A stretch of DNA of 11,861 bases. It comes from an uncultured Clostridiaceae bacterium (GTDB lineage Bacteria > Bacillota > Clostridia > TANB77 > CAG-508). The stretch covers positions 1 to 11,861 of the forward strand of contig CATZDQ010000031.1 in assembly GCA_958417695.1 (NCBI GenBank). The letters are read 5' to 3'. Made by a program: the position numbers and the translations under genes. A model generated the notes under the pieces. The model was given only the letters and a program-made list of their open reading frames with translations, was not told the origin of the DNA and searched no databases. Each line of letters opens with the position of its first letter. Position 1 is the stretch's first letter. Shown piece by piece: positions 1 through 6,345 of this stretch.

Positions 1-14
1 ACTACTTTTACCAT
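1..14 (-). CDS. Start of a gene cut off by the window edge
   Basis: On the minus strand an AGAGAGGTGAG ribosome binding site precedes an ATG at 14, and the frame stays open to the edge, reading M-V-K-V. It begins 32 bases after the stop of the penicillin-binding protein gene with no terminator between them, so the two are probably co-transcribed. Four codons are too few to suggest a product. An upstream ATG at 37 hits a stop after five codons and is not the start. Confidence 0.5.
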
Positions 15-46
15 GGAACTCACCTCTCTTTTTTCATGATACCACT

Positions 47-2089
47 TTATTCGACAGATTGAAATACGGCTTTTACCTTTGGAAGTAAATAATGGCTACC
101 GCCTTTTCCTTTTACATTTTCCACCATGCTAATGATTAACATCGGATTTTTAGCGTGGTCATCAGCTGTAAAAGCATTAAACCAGCCAACTTCTGTTCCT
201 TGGGTATCTTCTTTAGAACTTTTTACCTCTGCAGTTCCAGTTTTTCCTGCCAAGGTTACCCCTTCTATTTTAGCACTATGCGCTGTTCCATTTGGATTTT
301 CTACTACTTGTATCAAATCTTCTTTTATACTATCTACCGCTTCTTTCGTAAAGACACCTTCTTTATAATAACTAGCCTTAGCCACTGCCCTATATTCTAA
401 ATAAGGTTGTATCAGATTTCCATCATTGACGAAGCTAGCATATACCATAGCCATATGAATTGGATTAACTAGCATTTGCCCTTGTCCATAACCACTATTT
501 GCCAGTTGTGTCTCATTTGTAAAAGTCTTCGTATTTGAATATGTCGATTGTGTCAATTCCTGTTCAAACGGAATTCTACTATGAAAACCAATCTTGTCTA
601 AGCTCTGTGCAAACTGTTCTTTACCAATTTTCAAAGCAGCTTTTGCAAAATAAATATTATCCGAATAAATTAAAGCATTCTGTAAATTAATAGGTCCATT
701 ATAAGATGTTAATGTTGTTATAAAAAAATCTTGCCAACTACTATCCTTTTGCCACTTTAAGCCACTAGTTCCAAAATCCTCATCAGCAGTAAAAGCCTTA
801 TTAGATAATCCTACTGCACCTGTAATTGGCTTAAAAGAAGAACCCGGTGCATAACTTGCTAGATAACGATTATATAATGGTTTTCCTTCATCTTGTGATA
901 AACGATTCCACTCATTTGTTGTCATCCCTAAACTAAAATCATTAGAATCAAAAGTAGGAGTACTCACTAATGCTAAAATTTCACCTGTTTTTGGGTTCAT
1001 TGCTACACAGGCACTCTTATCTTCTTGAAACTGCTCATATAATTTTTGTTGTATCTGACTATCTATCGTTAATTTAATATCTTGTCCATTTTGTAGATTC
1101 TTTTTAGCTAAGATTTTTGTTTGTTTTCCCTTTGCATCTTGAATTACAATTTGCACACCATCTGTTGCTTTTAAACGATCTTCATATAATTTTTCTAGAC
1201 CTGATTTACCAATCACACTGTCTTGGCTATACCCTTGGTCCTTTTTTTCCTTTAATTCCGCTTCACTAATCGTTTGTACATAGCCAATTAAGTGGGAAGA
1301 AGCTTTTTCTAGAGGGTACACTCTTGCTTTTGTATCTGTAATTTTAATTCCTTTAATTTGTAATAAGGCTTCTTTCAAGTTTTGCTTATCTTTTTGTACG
1401 GTTTTTAGAGGAACAAAAGTGTCTTCTTTTACATAAGAAGCTTGTAAACTTTTTTCAATAGACTCTACTGATAAATCTAAAAGTTCTGCAATCTTTGCTA
1501 TATCTGTGGCTTTATCCTCACTCATTTTACCTGGTACCAAACCAATCCAGGAAGCTGTCTGCTGTCCTGCTAATACCCTATCATTTCTATCTAAAATACT
1601 ACCTCTGGTTGCTTCTAAAGTTTGCAAACGTACGGTATAATCTTTCTTTAAATCTGGGAAAATTAAAGTAGAAGACCAATCTATCTTATATGCTTGTTCT
1701 TTATCTTTCGTAAGACTCACTGTATTAGAAAAACTAATTTGACCAGCTACCGTCTGCATATTGGTACCATAGATAATTTCTGCTTTTTCTTTTTCCTTAC
1801 TTGTTTTTGTAATACTAATCTCTAACTTACTAATCTCTATTCCTTCATAAATATTCTTATTTTTAGTAATAAATGCTTCTTTACTAGTCTGTTCTTGACT
1901 AGACTTTGTCAATAAATCATACATTTGCTCATAATCTTTTTGTAAAATACATGCCATATATGTTTTTAGTACCTCTTCCGGATTCGATTCCTTTTGTTTT
2001 TGCATGGTCCATATCATAAAGCCTATCCCAATGGCTACTATTAAACATACTATTCCTATGATAATAACTTTCTTTTTACTCTTTTGCAT
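47..2089 (-). CDS. Class B penicillin-binding protein, PBP2a/MecA-like transpeptidase
   Basis: This is a D,D-transpeptidase that would cross-link peptidoglycan on the outer face of the membrane. Residues 8-27 form a single N-terminal membrane anchor. Residues about 33-145 look like a MecA_N (NTF2-like) domain. A PBP dimerisation region follows, with RGSILDRND at 162-170. The transpeptidase domain spans about 355-675. Its three active-site motifs are intact: SSFK at 417-420 (acylated serine S417), SDN at 476-478 and KTGT at 616-619. At 680 aa it is close to MecA and B. subtilis PbpC in length. The MecA_N domain marks the group that includes low-affinity, beta-lactam-tolerant PBPs, but affinity cannot be read from sequence. 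The ATG follows AGAGGGGGAAAAGT, a good ribosome binding site. No BlaI/BlaR or MecI/MecR genes are visible. It lies 106 bases after the 68-aa membrane protein gene without a clear promoter of its own. Confidence 0.93.
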   Translation of the reverse strand: MQKSKKKVIIIGIVCLIVAIGIGFMIWTMQKQKESNPEEVLKTYMACILQKDYEQMYDLLTKSSQEQTSKEAFITKNKNIYEGIEISKLEISITKTSKEKEKAEIIYGTNMQTVAGQISFSNTVSLTKDKEQAYKIDWSSTLIFPDLKKDYTVRLQTLEATRGSILDRNDRVLAGQQTASWIGLVPGKMSEDKATDIAKIAELLDLSVESIEKSLQASYVKEDTFVPLKTVQKDKQNLKEALLQIKGIKITDTKARVYPLEKASSHLIGYVQTISEAELKEKKDQGYSQDSVIGKSGLEKLYEDRLKATDGVQIVIQDAKGKQTKILAKKNLQNGQDIKLTIDSQIQQKLYEQFQEDKSACVAMNPKTGEILALVSTPTFDSNDFSLGMTTNEWNRLSQDEGKPLYNRYLASYAPGSSFKPITGAVGLSNKAFTADEDFGTSGLKWQKDSSWQDFFITTLTSYNGPINLQNALIYSDNIYFAKAALKIGKEQFAQSLDKIGFHSRIPFEQELTQSTYSNTKTFTNETQLANSGYGQGQMLVNPIHMAMVYASFVNDGNLIQPYLEYRAVAKASYYKEGVFTKEAVDSIKEDLIQVVENPNGTAHSAKIEGVTLAGKTGTAEVKSSKEDTQGTEVGWFNAFTADDHAKNPMLIISMVENVKGKGGSHYLLPKVKAVFQSVE

Positions 2090-2195
2090 ACTTTTCCCCC
2101 TCTTTTCCTAATTAAACCTTTTCTAAAGTGCAATTTATTTTTTCTGTTTCTATCATATCGTTAATTTCATCATTTGTATATATTTTTATAAAATT

Positions 2196-2402
2196 TTATG
2201 TGCCATACATTCCTAATACCCCAATTAATAAGACTAAAGCACCATTCCAAATCATCATGAATACAATCCATTTCTCTCTTTTATGTACTTTCTCTATGGT
2301 TCCCTTTTTCTTTAAATGTTCTGAAGTAATTATCATATTCCAAAGAGAATAAAAAGAAACTAGTAAAATAGCTAACAGTAAATATATATATTTAACCTTC
2401 AC
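2196..2402 (-). CDS. Small two-helix membrane protein, 68 aa, GTG start
   Basis: I do not recognise this protein. From the GTG at 2402 it encodes 68 aa with two hydrophobic segments at about 5-25 and 45-65. A basic and acidic loop at 28-44 (EHLKKKGTIEKVHKREK) joins them. The GTG overlaps the end of the preceding 373-aa gene by 11 bases, which suggests translational coupling, and AGAAAGAAGTG upstream can act as a weak ribosome binding site. The frame stays open further upstream to 2486, but that extension lies wholly inside the other gene and its residues are not membrane-like. Its position between a polytopic membrane protein and a PBP suggests it belongs to the same membrane-associated group. 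No function can be assigned. Confidence 0.6.
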   Translation of the reverse strand: MKVKYIYLLLAILLVSFYSLWNMIITSEHLKKKGTIEKVHKREKWIVFMMIWNGALVLLIGVLGMYGT

Positions 2403-3513
2403 GTTTAAGCACTTCTTTCTTTGGCAAATATTGTATAGCAATGCGGTCCTCTGGATGTACATCCAATAGGTACAAAATGAATACAAAGAAGTATTCTAAT
2501 GGTTTCATACACCAATAAGTGATATCTGCTAGAGGAGCTGTACGAATATGTTTTGAAAGTGGATAACCATAGGTATCATAAATATGGCGAATCCATTTAT
2601 GGAATCTAGGTGTTTTTTCTTGTATGAAATCTTCAAAGGCATTGGCTACACATAATTGCCTATTGACTACAATTTTATTACCTCTTCTTATACCATAACG
2701 CAAAGGTTTAACAATTTCCTTATGTCCTCTAAGAGAAACTGTACATAAATAGTGGGCATCTTTTTCTATAGGTGGTGGTGAAATTTTGGTAGATAACTGC
2801 CAATCACTCGTTTGTGTAAAAGCCTGTATAAGGCTATCTGGCTGTTGTCCTAATAAAGTTAAAATCATAAAAATCAACATTAAAAAAGGAATCGTCAAAA
2901 TGATGGCTATCCAAGACCAATTCTTACTATCTTGTAAAATCAAATAGCATTTTTGGATAAATAAGTTCTTATACACTTTTGGTTTTCTAGTATTGGCATT
3001 ATCACTTTTTAATATCTGCCACCATAAACGAATAGAACATAAAATATAATTTATTGGAAAAATAGTTAAATACGCGATTTCGATATTGCCAATATGTTTT
3101 AGTAATTGGATTATCCACACAATTGTCAATCCACAGCCCATCAGCATGCCAGATAAACAAACTACAATCACAATTGGTGGCAGGTTTAATTTTCTCACAC
3201 GTAAAATCACATAGGACATAATGGCAATCCAAGCAATTGTTATTATCGTCGGCATAGACAGCGAAAAAATAGGTGCATGAATAGCACTTTCAAAGTTACC
3301 ACCCATAGTTATATATAATTGTTTATCATAATCTTCAAAACTAAGCATCTTATATAAGATAACGGTTAGCGCTATACCAGCTATAAAAATGATAGCATCT
3401 ATTTTATTTTCTGCAATTTTGTTAGCACTAAATAAATTAATCAAATTTATTGCTGTTAAAATGAAAGGTCCCACCATAAATATCAAAAAAATCCCTATCC
3501 ATATTAATTGCAT
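2392..3513 (-). CDS. Polytopic membrane protein with conserved-looking C-terminal domain (tentatively DUF6688)
   Basis: Function unknown. The 373-aa protein has hydrophobic segments at roughly 3-27, 38-56, 86-106, 112-137, 146-166 and 200-222. A mostly soluble C-terminal region (about 250-373) contains RGHKEIVKPLRYG, VVNRQLCVANAFE and TPRFHKWIRHIYDTYGYPLS. A short aromatic hydrophobic stretch near 333-350 precedes the end, VHPEDRIAIQYL. This C-terminal pattern matches what I remember of proteins annotated DUF6688, but I could not confirm that. The ATG at 3513 lies 4 bases after the stop of the HTH gene and follows AAAGGATGG, so the two are almost certainly co-transcribed. Its end overlaps the 68-aa membrane protein gene by 11 bases. 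No catalytic motif is obvious. Confidence 0.8.
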   Translation of the reverse strand: MQLIWIGIFLIFMVGPFILTAINLINLFSANKIAENKIDAIIFIAGIALTVILYKMLSFEDYDKQLYITMGGNFESAIHAPIFSLSMPTIITIAWIAIMSYVILRVRKLNLPPIVIVVCLSGMLMGCGLTIVWIIQLLKHIGNIEIAYLTIFPINYILCSIRLWWQILKSDNANTRKPKVYKNLFIQKCYLILQDSKNWSWIAIILTIPFLMLIFMILTLLGQQPDSLIQAFTQTSDWQLSTKISPPPIEKDAHYLCTVSLRGHKEIVKPLRYGIRRGNKIVVNRQLCVANAFEDFIQEKTPRFHKWIRHIYDTYGYPLSKHIRTAPLADITYWCMKPLEYFFVFILYLLDVHPEDRIAIQYLPKKEVLKREG

Positions 3514-3517
3514 CTAC

Positions 3518-3727
3518 TTAACCATCCTTTCTATACTCTAAAATATCCCCTGGCGTACATTCTAGAATCTCACAAATTTTATCTAAGGTAGAAAAACGAA
3601 TAGCCTTTCCTTTATTCGTTTTTAAAATAGATAAATTGGCTGGTGTAATGCCTACCTTATCGGCTAAATCTTGGGAAGACAACTTTCGCTTAGCTAGCAT
3701 CACATCTAAATTTACAATAATCGACAT
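3518..3727 (-). CDS. Small Cro/C1-type (YozG-like) HTH transcriptional regulator
   Basis: A 69-aa DNA-binding protein that is essentially one helix-turn-helix domain. The HTH core is SSQDLADKVGITPANLSIL at about residues 17-35, followed by the family-typical RFSTLDKICEILECTPGDIL. This is the short XRE subgroup (YozG type) that lacks a sensor domain and is commonly encoded beside DUF2975 membrane proteins, exactly as here. The ATG follows GAGGAGGAAAACAG. The gene starts 22 bases after the DUF2975 stop and ends 4 bases before the 373-aa membrane protein gene. It probably regulates this operon or related membrane functions, perhaps under control of its DUF2975 partner. That pairing comes from family knowledge; the target is unknown. 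Confidence 0.9.
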   Translation of the reverse strand: MSIIVNLDVMLAKRKLSSQDLADKVGITPANLSILKTNKGKAIRFSTLDKICEILECTPGDILEYRKDG

Positions 3728-3749
3728 CCTGTTTTCCTCCTCTATCTTT

Positions 3750-4265
3750 CTATATCGTCAAATCATTTTCTTCTTTATATTGCACCGCTCTTTCATAAAT
3801 CTTCGTCAAAACCAAAAGGCCTGTTCCAAAAATGATAAACGTTATACATAAAATAATAGGTGCCACAAAATTCCACATAAGCATCCCCATATCATTTCCC
3901 AAAATAGCCCAAGCTAATACTAGTAAGAAGAAATAAACACTGGCAATAACAAAAGAACATATATAACTATTACGTAGCTTATTAGTATTAACCCTATCAA
4001 AAACCCTACCATTTTCCAAATTTCCAAAAATCTTCATAAACTGAAACACTAAAATAGTAGCCGGAAACTCTGTCAAATACACCAATAAAATACTCATAGA
4101 AATTACTTGCATCACACCACCTAACAAAAAACTATCCACAATAAAATCTAAATCCACAGCTACATAAACACTAGAACAAACCATCATCAATACAGCCATC
4201 CATAAAAAAATCATCAAGGCTATTTTTAAACCAGAAGATAAACTTCTTTTTCCCAAAATCTTCAT
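3750..4265 (-). CDS. DUF2975 family membrane protein
   Basis: A 171-aa integral membrane protein with four hydrophobic segments at about 12-36, 50-76, 100-122 and 130-155. The hallmark features of DUF2975 are present: a cytoplasmic loop with NGRVFDRVNTNKLRN at 85-99 between helices 2 and 3, and the acidic tail EENDLTI at the C-terminus. The family's biochemical role is not established, but it is typically found next to a YozG-like HTH regulator, as it is here. It is the first gene after a canonical promoter (-10 at 4354-4359) and has a leader of about 80 bases with a hairpin. The likely ribosome binding site is AAAGAGTG, about 9 bases before the ATG. A sensor or anti-regulator role is only an inference from the pairing. 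Confidence 0.9.
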   Translation of the reverse strand: MKILGKRSLSSGLKIALMIFLWMAVLMMVCSSVYVAVDLDFIVDSFLLGGVMQVISMSILLVYLTEFPATILVFQFMKIFGNLENGRVFDRVNTNKLRNSYICSFVIASVYFFLLVLAWAILGNDMGMLMWNFVAPIILCITFIIFGTGLLVLTKIYERAVQYKEENDLTI

Positions 4266-4298
4266 CCCTTATCACTCTTTCTTGTCCATATGTACCTG

Positions 4299-4329
4299 GT
4301 CCCGATGGACAGTTTTGTCCATTGGGGAC
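4299..4329 (-). repeat. Imperfect inverted repeat with GGGGAC motif in the DUF2975 leader
   Basis: GTCCCGATGGACA (4299-4311) faces TGTCCATTGGGGAC (4316-4329) across a 4-base loop. This gives 7 and 5 paired bases separated by a small internal loop. It lies wholly in the transcribed leader of the DUF2975 operon, between the predicted start site and the start codon. It could be an RNA hairpin, an operator, or the remnant of a dispersed palindromic repeat, because TTGGGGAC recurs in the inverted repeat at 5333-5399. Confidence 0.7.
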
Positions 4330-4353
4330 AGATATAATTGACATTTTTTTCTT

Positions 4354-4382
4354 AGTATATCTCTATTGTTTTTGTTTGTCAA
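4354..4382 (-). promoter_or_regulatory. Canonical vegetative promoter of the DUF2975-HTH-membrane protein operon
   Basis: On the minus strand a perfect TTGACA (4382-4377) and TATACT (4359-4354, five of six consensus bases) are separated by exactly 17 bases. Transcription should start near 4347, giving a leader of about 80 bases before the DUF2975 ATG. This is the best promoter in the window. Confidence 0.8.
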
Positions 4383-4422
4383 TATTTTTTTATTGTTTTT
4401 CGATATTTGCAGAATTATAAAA

Positions 4423-4449
4423 AGACTATCTTTTAATATTAGATAGTCT
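4423..4449 (-). terminator. Intrinsic terminator behind the Fic-like remnant
   Basis: On the minus strand the 9-bp stem AGACTATCT/AGATAGTCT has a 9-base loop, and the second arm runs straight into TTTTT. It lies 45 bases past the stop of the Fic-like remnant. It also insulates the DUF2975 promoter from upstream transcription. Confidence 0.6.
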
Positions 4450-4493
4450 CTTGATTGCTTGTTCCATACTTTTTTATGTTTTATAATTTATGA

Positions 4494-4658
4494 TTAAACT
4501 ATTTTTATATATAGTGCATCATTTTCTAATACATGTTGTTTTCCTTCTAATAGGTTTTCAAAGAATAAAAGGATATATTCGAATGTTGGATAAACTCCTT
4601 TTGGAATATTCCCATAATTATTTCCAACTAAGGCATTTCTAAAATAAATACTTTTATT
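4494..4658 (-). pseudogene. Remnant of the C-terminus of a Fic-family protein
   Basis: The frame reads 54 residues and then stops: it opens NKSIYFRNALVGNNYGN, continues with GVYPTFEYILLFFENLLEGK, and ends YIKIV. It has no start codon, and three in-frame stops lie just upstream (two at 4659-4664, one further up). The pattern FRNALV, NNY, GVY, a run of hydrophobic residues, FFENLL-G and a short polar tail matches the C-terminal end of Fic/DOC-family proteins as I remember it, where R usually follows NALV. The catalytic HPFxxGNGR region is absent, so the remnant cannot be active. The assignment rests on pattern memory and was not checked by a search. Confidence 0.5.
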
Positions 4659-4722
4659 CTACTACACTAGTTACTTCCATATTTTCATATTTTTAGTCTC
4701 TTCCATTTTCCTATTACTTAAG

Positions 4723-4782
4723 AATAAAATAGAGTTACATTGGTAACTTGTTTTAAGTTTACAACTGTAACTCTATTTTATT
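4723..4782 (-). terminator. Terminator of the Dps gene
   Basis: A perfect 17-bp inverted repeat (AATAAAATAGAGTTACA at 4723-4739, complement at 4766-4782) with a 26-base loop begins 53 bases past the Dps stop. The distal part of the stem is T-rich (CTCTATTTTATT) on either strand, so it could stop transcription in both directions. Confidence 0.65.
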
Positions 4783-4835
4783 AATTATTTTTTTACTTTT
4801 CTTGATAATTTTTTTATAAATTCTATAATCATAAA

Positions 4836-5273
4836 TTATGCCATGGTTTGATGAAGCATCCATAACTTCTTACTAAAATCAGCAATTGGCTCATCCATCA
4901 TTGTAGATGTAGCATAATCGCCGGCTTTGTCTGCCTCTTCTTTAATGCTTTTAGCTTCTTGTAGAAGATACGAAAAATCTTTGATTACATTATTAAATAC
5001 TTCATCACACTTTACTTTCTGATTTTGTGCCTCTGCAATTTTGGTAATGGCAAGATAATCTTTCATTGTAGATAATGGTTGTTTTCCAATTGTTAAAATA
5101 TATTCACCAACCTCATCAATCATCTCATTTACATCGTCATAGTATTCTTCTAACTTAGCATGAACCACAAAGAAATCTTTTCCCTCTATATTCCAATGAT
5201 AATTTTGTAATTTTCTATAGAAAACTGCTAAATCTGCTAAGAAAATATTTAACTGATTTGCTATTTCTTCCAT
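4836..5273 (-). CDS. dps: Dps family DNA-protecting ferritin-like protein
   Basis: A 145-aa protein that would assemble into a 12-subunit shell, oxidising and storing iron and so protecting DNA from peroxide. The ferroxidase residues are visible with family spacing: H26 (in NYHWN), H38 (in FFVVHAK), D53 and E57 (in DEVGE). The length is slightly short of the usual 150-170 aa. The start at 5273 is chosen because AAGGAGTGAAGAAA precedes it and residues 1-10 (MEEIANQLNI) begin the first helix. The in-frame upstream TTG at 5333 lies upstream of the probable -10 box and is rejected. It appears to be a single-gene unit, bounded by the 31-bp inverted repeat upstream and the 17-bp stem downstream. 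Confidence 0.93.
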   Translation of the reverse strand: MEEIANQLNIFLADLAVFYRKLQNYHWNIEGKDFFVVHAKLEEYYDDVNEMIDEVGEYILTIGKQPLSTMKDYLAITKIAEAQNQKVKCDEVFNNVIKDFSYLLQEAKSIKEEADKAGDYATSTMMDEPIADFSKKLWMLHQTMA

Positions 5274-5324
5274 TTTCTTCACTCCTTCCTTTATACTAGT
5301 TACAGTATTTCCATTTTTTAATGA

Positions 5325-5330
5325 ATTATA
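5325..5330 (-). promoter_or_regulatory. Possible -10 box of the Dps gene
   Basis: A perfect TATAAT on the minus strand lies about 52 bases before the Dps ATG and directly after the 31-bp inverted repeat. No matching -35 hexamer is found, since that position falls inside the repeat, so activation by a protein or by the repeat is possible. Confidence 0.4.
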
Positions 5331-5332
5331 CA

Positions 5333-5399
5333 AAAACAGTTGGGGACGGGCTTATTTTGTTTAATATATAAACAAAATAAGCCCGTCCCCAACTGTTTT
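5333..5399. repeat. Perfect 31-bp inverted repeat with GC-rich core
   Basis: Arms 5333-5363 and 5369-5399 are exact reverse complements around the 5-base loop ATATA. The core GGGGACGGGC stands out from the AT-rich surroundings. On the minus strand it begins inside the stop codon of the PPC gene and ends in TTTT, so it can act as that gene's intrinsic terminator. The length and perfection exceed an ordinary terminator. The TTGGGGAC motif also occurs at 4323-4329, so it may be a dispersed palindromic (REP-like) element. Confidence 0.85.
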
Positions 5400-5823
5400 A
5401 AAATGCGAATAAGTTTAAACCTATCGGTTCATCGAATATTCTATCTACTTTTCCCTCTATTTTAGTAATAACCATTTCACAAGTGGCACTAACAACTGCC
5501 CTATTTAAATGGCCTCCGAAAACTTCTCCTTTTTCATTTCCTGCACTCATATGTATGTGGGTATAAAATTCTCCATTCATTGTATTGATGGTTCCTGTTA
5601 AGGATACTATTTCATGGTCACCTTTAAAAGAATTTGCGTAATATTTTTTCTCTTCTGTTTTATATACACCTACTGTAAAGTCATTTGTTGCACCTAGAGC
5701 TGTTACTTTTGCTAATTGTATATTTTCTGCTAAAGCAATCTTTTTAATTTGTTCTAAAATTTCTTCTCCTTTATCCATTCTAACTACATATTCTTGTCCA
5801 AATTTTTTATATTCCATTTTCAT
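5398..5823 (-). CDS. PPC/DUF296 domain protein
   Basis: A 141-aa single-domain protein of the PPC (plants and prokaryotes conserved, DUF296) family, which forms trimers and is annotated as DNA-binding because of its AT-hook relatives in plants. No AT-hook is present here. The family histidines are visible in FYTHIHMSAG (H89, H91) and GGHLNRA (H105), likely a metal site. The bacterial function is not established. It starts 20 bases after the VOC gene and shares its transcription unit. AGGAGG lies only 3 bases before the ATG at 5823 but 9 bases before the ATG at 5817, so the true start may be residue 3. The stop codon overlaps the large inverted repeat by two bases. Confidence 0.88.
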   Translation of the reverse strand: MKMEYKKFGQEYVVRMDKGEEILEQIKKIALAENIQLAKVTALGATNDFTVGVYKTEEKKYYANSFKGDHEIVSLTGTINTMNGEFYTHIHMSAGNEKGEVFGGHLNRAVVSATCEMVITKIEGKVDRIFDEPIGLNLFAF

Positions 5824-5843
5824 TTTCCTCCTTTTATTTTTTT

Positions 5844-6311
5844 CTATTTTATCATAGCTTGTACATATTTTATTGGTACATCCATTCTTTTAGCGGTTTG
5901 TTCTATTGTAAATCCACTATCTAGGAATCGTTTGCAAACATTTTTCATATTTTCTCCTACTTCTATGATATGATGGTCTAAATCGTAAAAGCGAATGACT
6001 CGTTGTCCCCAATTATGTTCTTTGACATCATGTACCAATTCCACTATTTTGCTTGCTTTTATATTTTCTACAAATTCCTCAAATTTATCTTCTTCAAAAT
6101 ATAATTCTCCATTATAACTTGAAAATGAAATCTCTTGGGGAGATTTTCCAATAAATTCTGCCCAGCTTTCTAGTGTTTGTAAGCAGACGCCTCCTGTCAG
6201 AGTTATATTACTTCCGAAATCTAAAATAACATGCAACCCTAATATCTGTTTATAAAATTGTTTTGATTTTTCCATGTCTTTTACAACTAACATGGGATTT
6301 TTAAATTTCAT
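5844..6311 (-). CDS. VOC (glyoxalase/bleomycin resistance fold) protein with C-terminal helical extension
   Basis: A 155-aa protein. Residues 1-120 form a VOC domain with the typical opening NPMLVVKDMEKSKQFYKQIL and closing DLDHHIIEVGE. Residues about 122-155 (GFTIEQTAKRMDVPIKYV inside) add a short helix-turn-helix-like tail. VOC proteins include metal-dependent lyases, dioxygenases and drug-binding proteins. Possible ligands are E69 or E73, H113 or H114, and E117, but the usual N-terminal ligand position is not clear, so an enzymatic role is uncertain. AGGAGG sits 9 bases before the ATG and an extended -10 promoter lies at 6337-6345. It is the first gene of a two-gene unit with the PPC protein. 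Confidence 0.88.
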   Translation of the reverse strand: MKFKNPMLVVKDMEKSKQFYKQILGLHVILDFGSNITLTGGVCLQTLESWAEFIGKSPQEISFSSYNGELYFEEDKFEEFVENIKASKIVELVHDVKEHNWGQRVIRFYDLDHHIIEVGENMKNVCKRFLDSGFTIEQTAKRMDVPIKYVQAMIK

Positions 6312-6336
6312 GCTATAATTCCTCCTACTAATTTTT

Positions 6337-6345
6337 CTTATACCA
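6337..6345 (-). promoter_or_regulatory. Extended -10 promoter of the VOC-PPC unit
   Basis: TGGTATAAG on the minus strand fits the extended -10 form TGNTATAAT with one mismatch and lies 26 bases upstream of the VOC ATG. No good -35 is seen. A 9-bp AT-rich inverted repeat (6355-6363 and 6379-6387) covers the -35 area. Confidence 0.45.

Larger units (their letters stand above)
4266..4835. other. 570-base stretch without an intact gene
   Basis: From right to left it holds the Dps terminator (4723-4782), a decayed 54-codon Fic-like frame (4494-4658), a small terminator for that remnant (4423-4449), the operon promoter (4354-4382) and the leader inverted repeat (4299-4329). A 14-base sequence, ATAATTTATGATTA, occurs at 4483-4496 and in inverted form at 4826-4839. 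No intact coding region with a plausible start is visible. Confidence 0.7.

Noticed and set aside
126..400. Plus-strand open frames opposite the penicillin-binding protein gene
   Set aside because: They lie fully inside the transpeptidase coding region, have no ribosome binding sites and show no protein-like pattern. The same applies to the plus-strand frames opposite the trxB, permease and ATPase genes.
4449..4475. Short frame MEQAIKRLSNIKR upstream of the 4423-4449 stem
   Set aside because: It is only 13 codons, has no ribosome binding site, and runs into the terminator stem.
5311..5331. PerR-box-like sequence near the Dps -10
   Set aside because: TATAATTCATTAAAA resembles the PerR consensus only partly (about 9 of 14 positions, wrong half-site spacing), so it is not better than chance in this base composition.
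5274..5333. 20-codon N-terminal extension of Dps from a TTG at 5333
   Set aside because: It has no ribosome binding site, starts upstream of the probable -10 box, and does not resemble a Dps N-terminus. The ATG at 5273 has a strong site.
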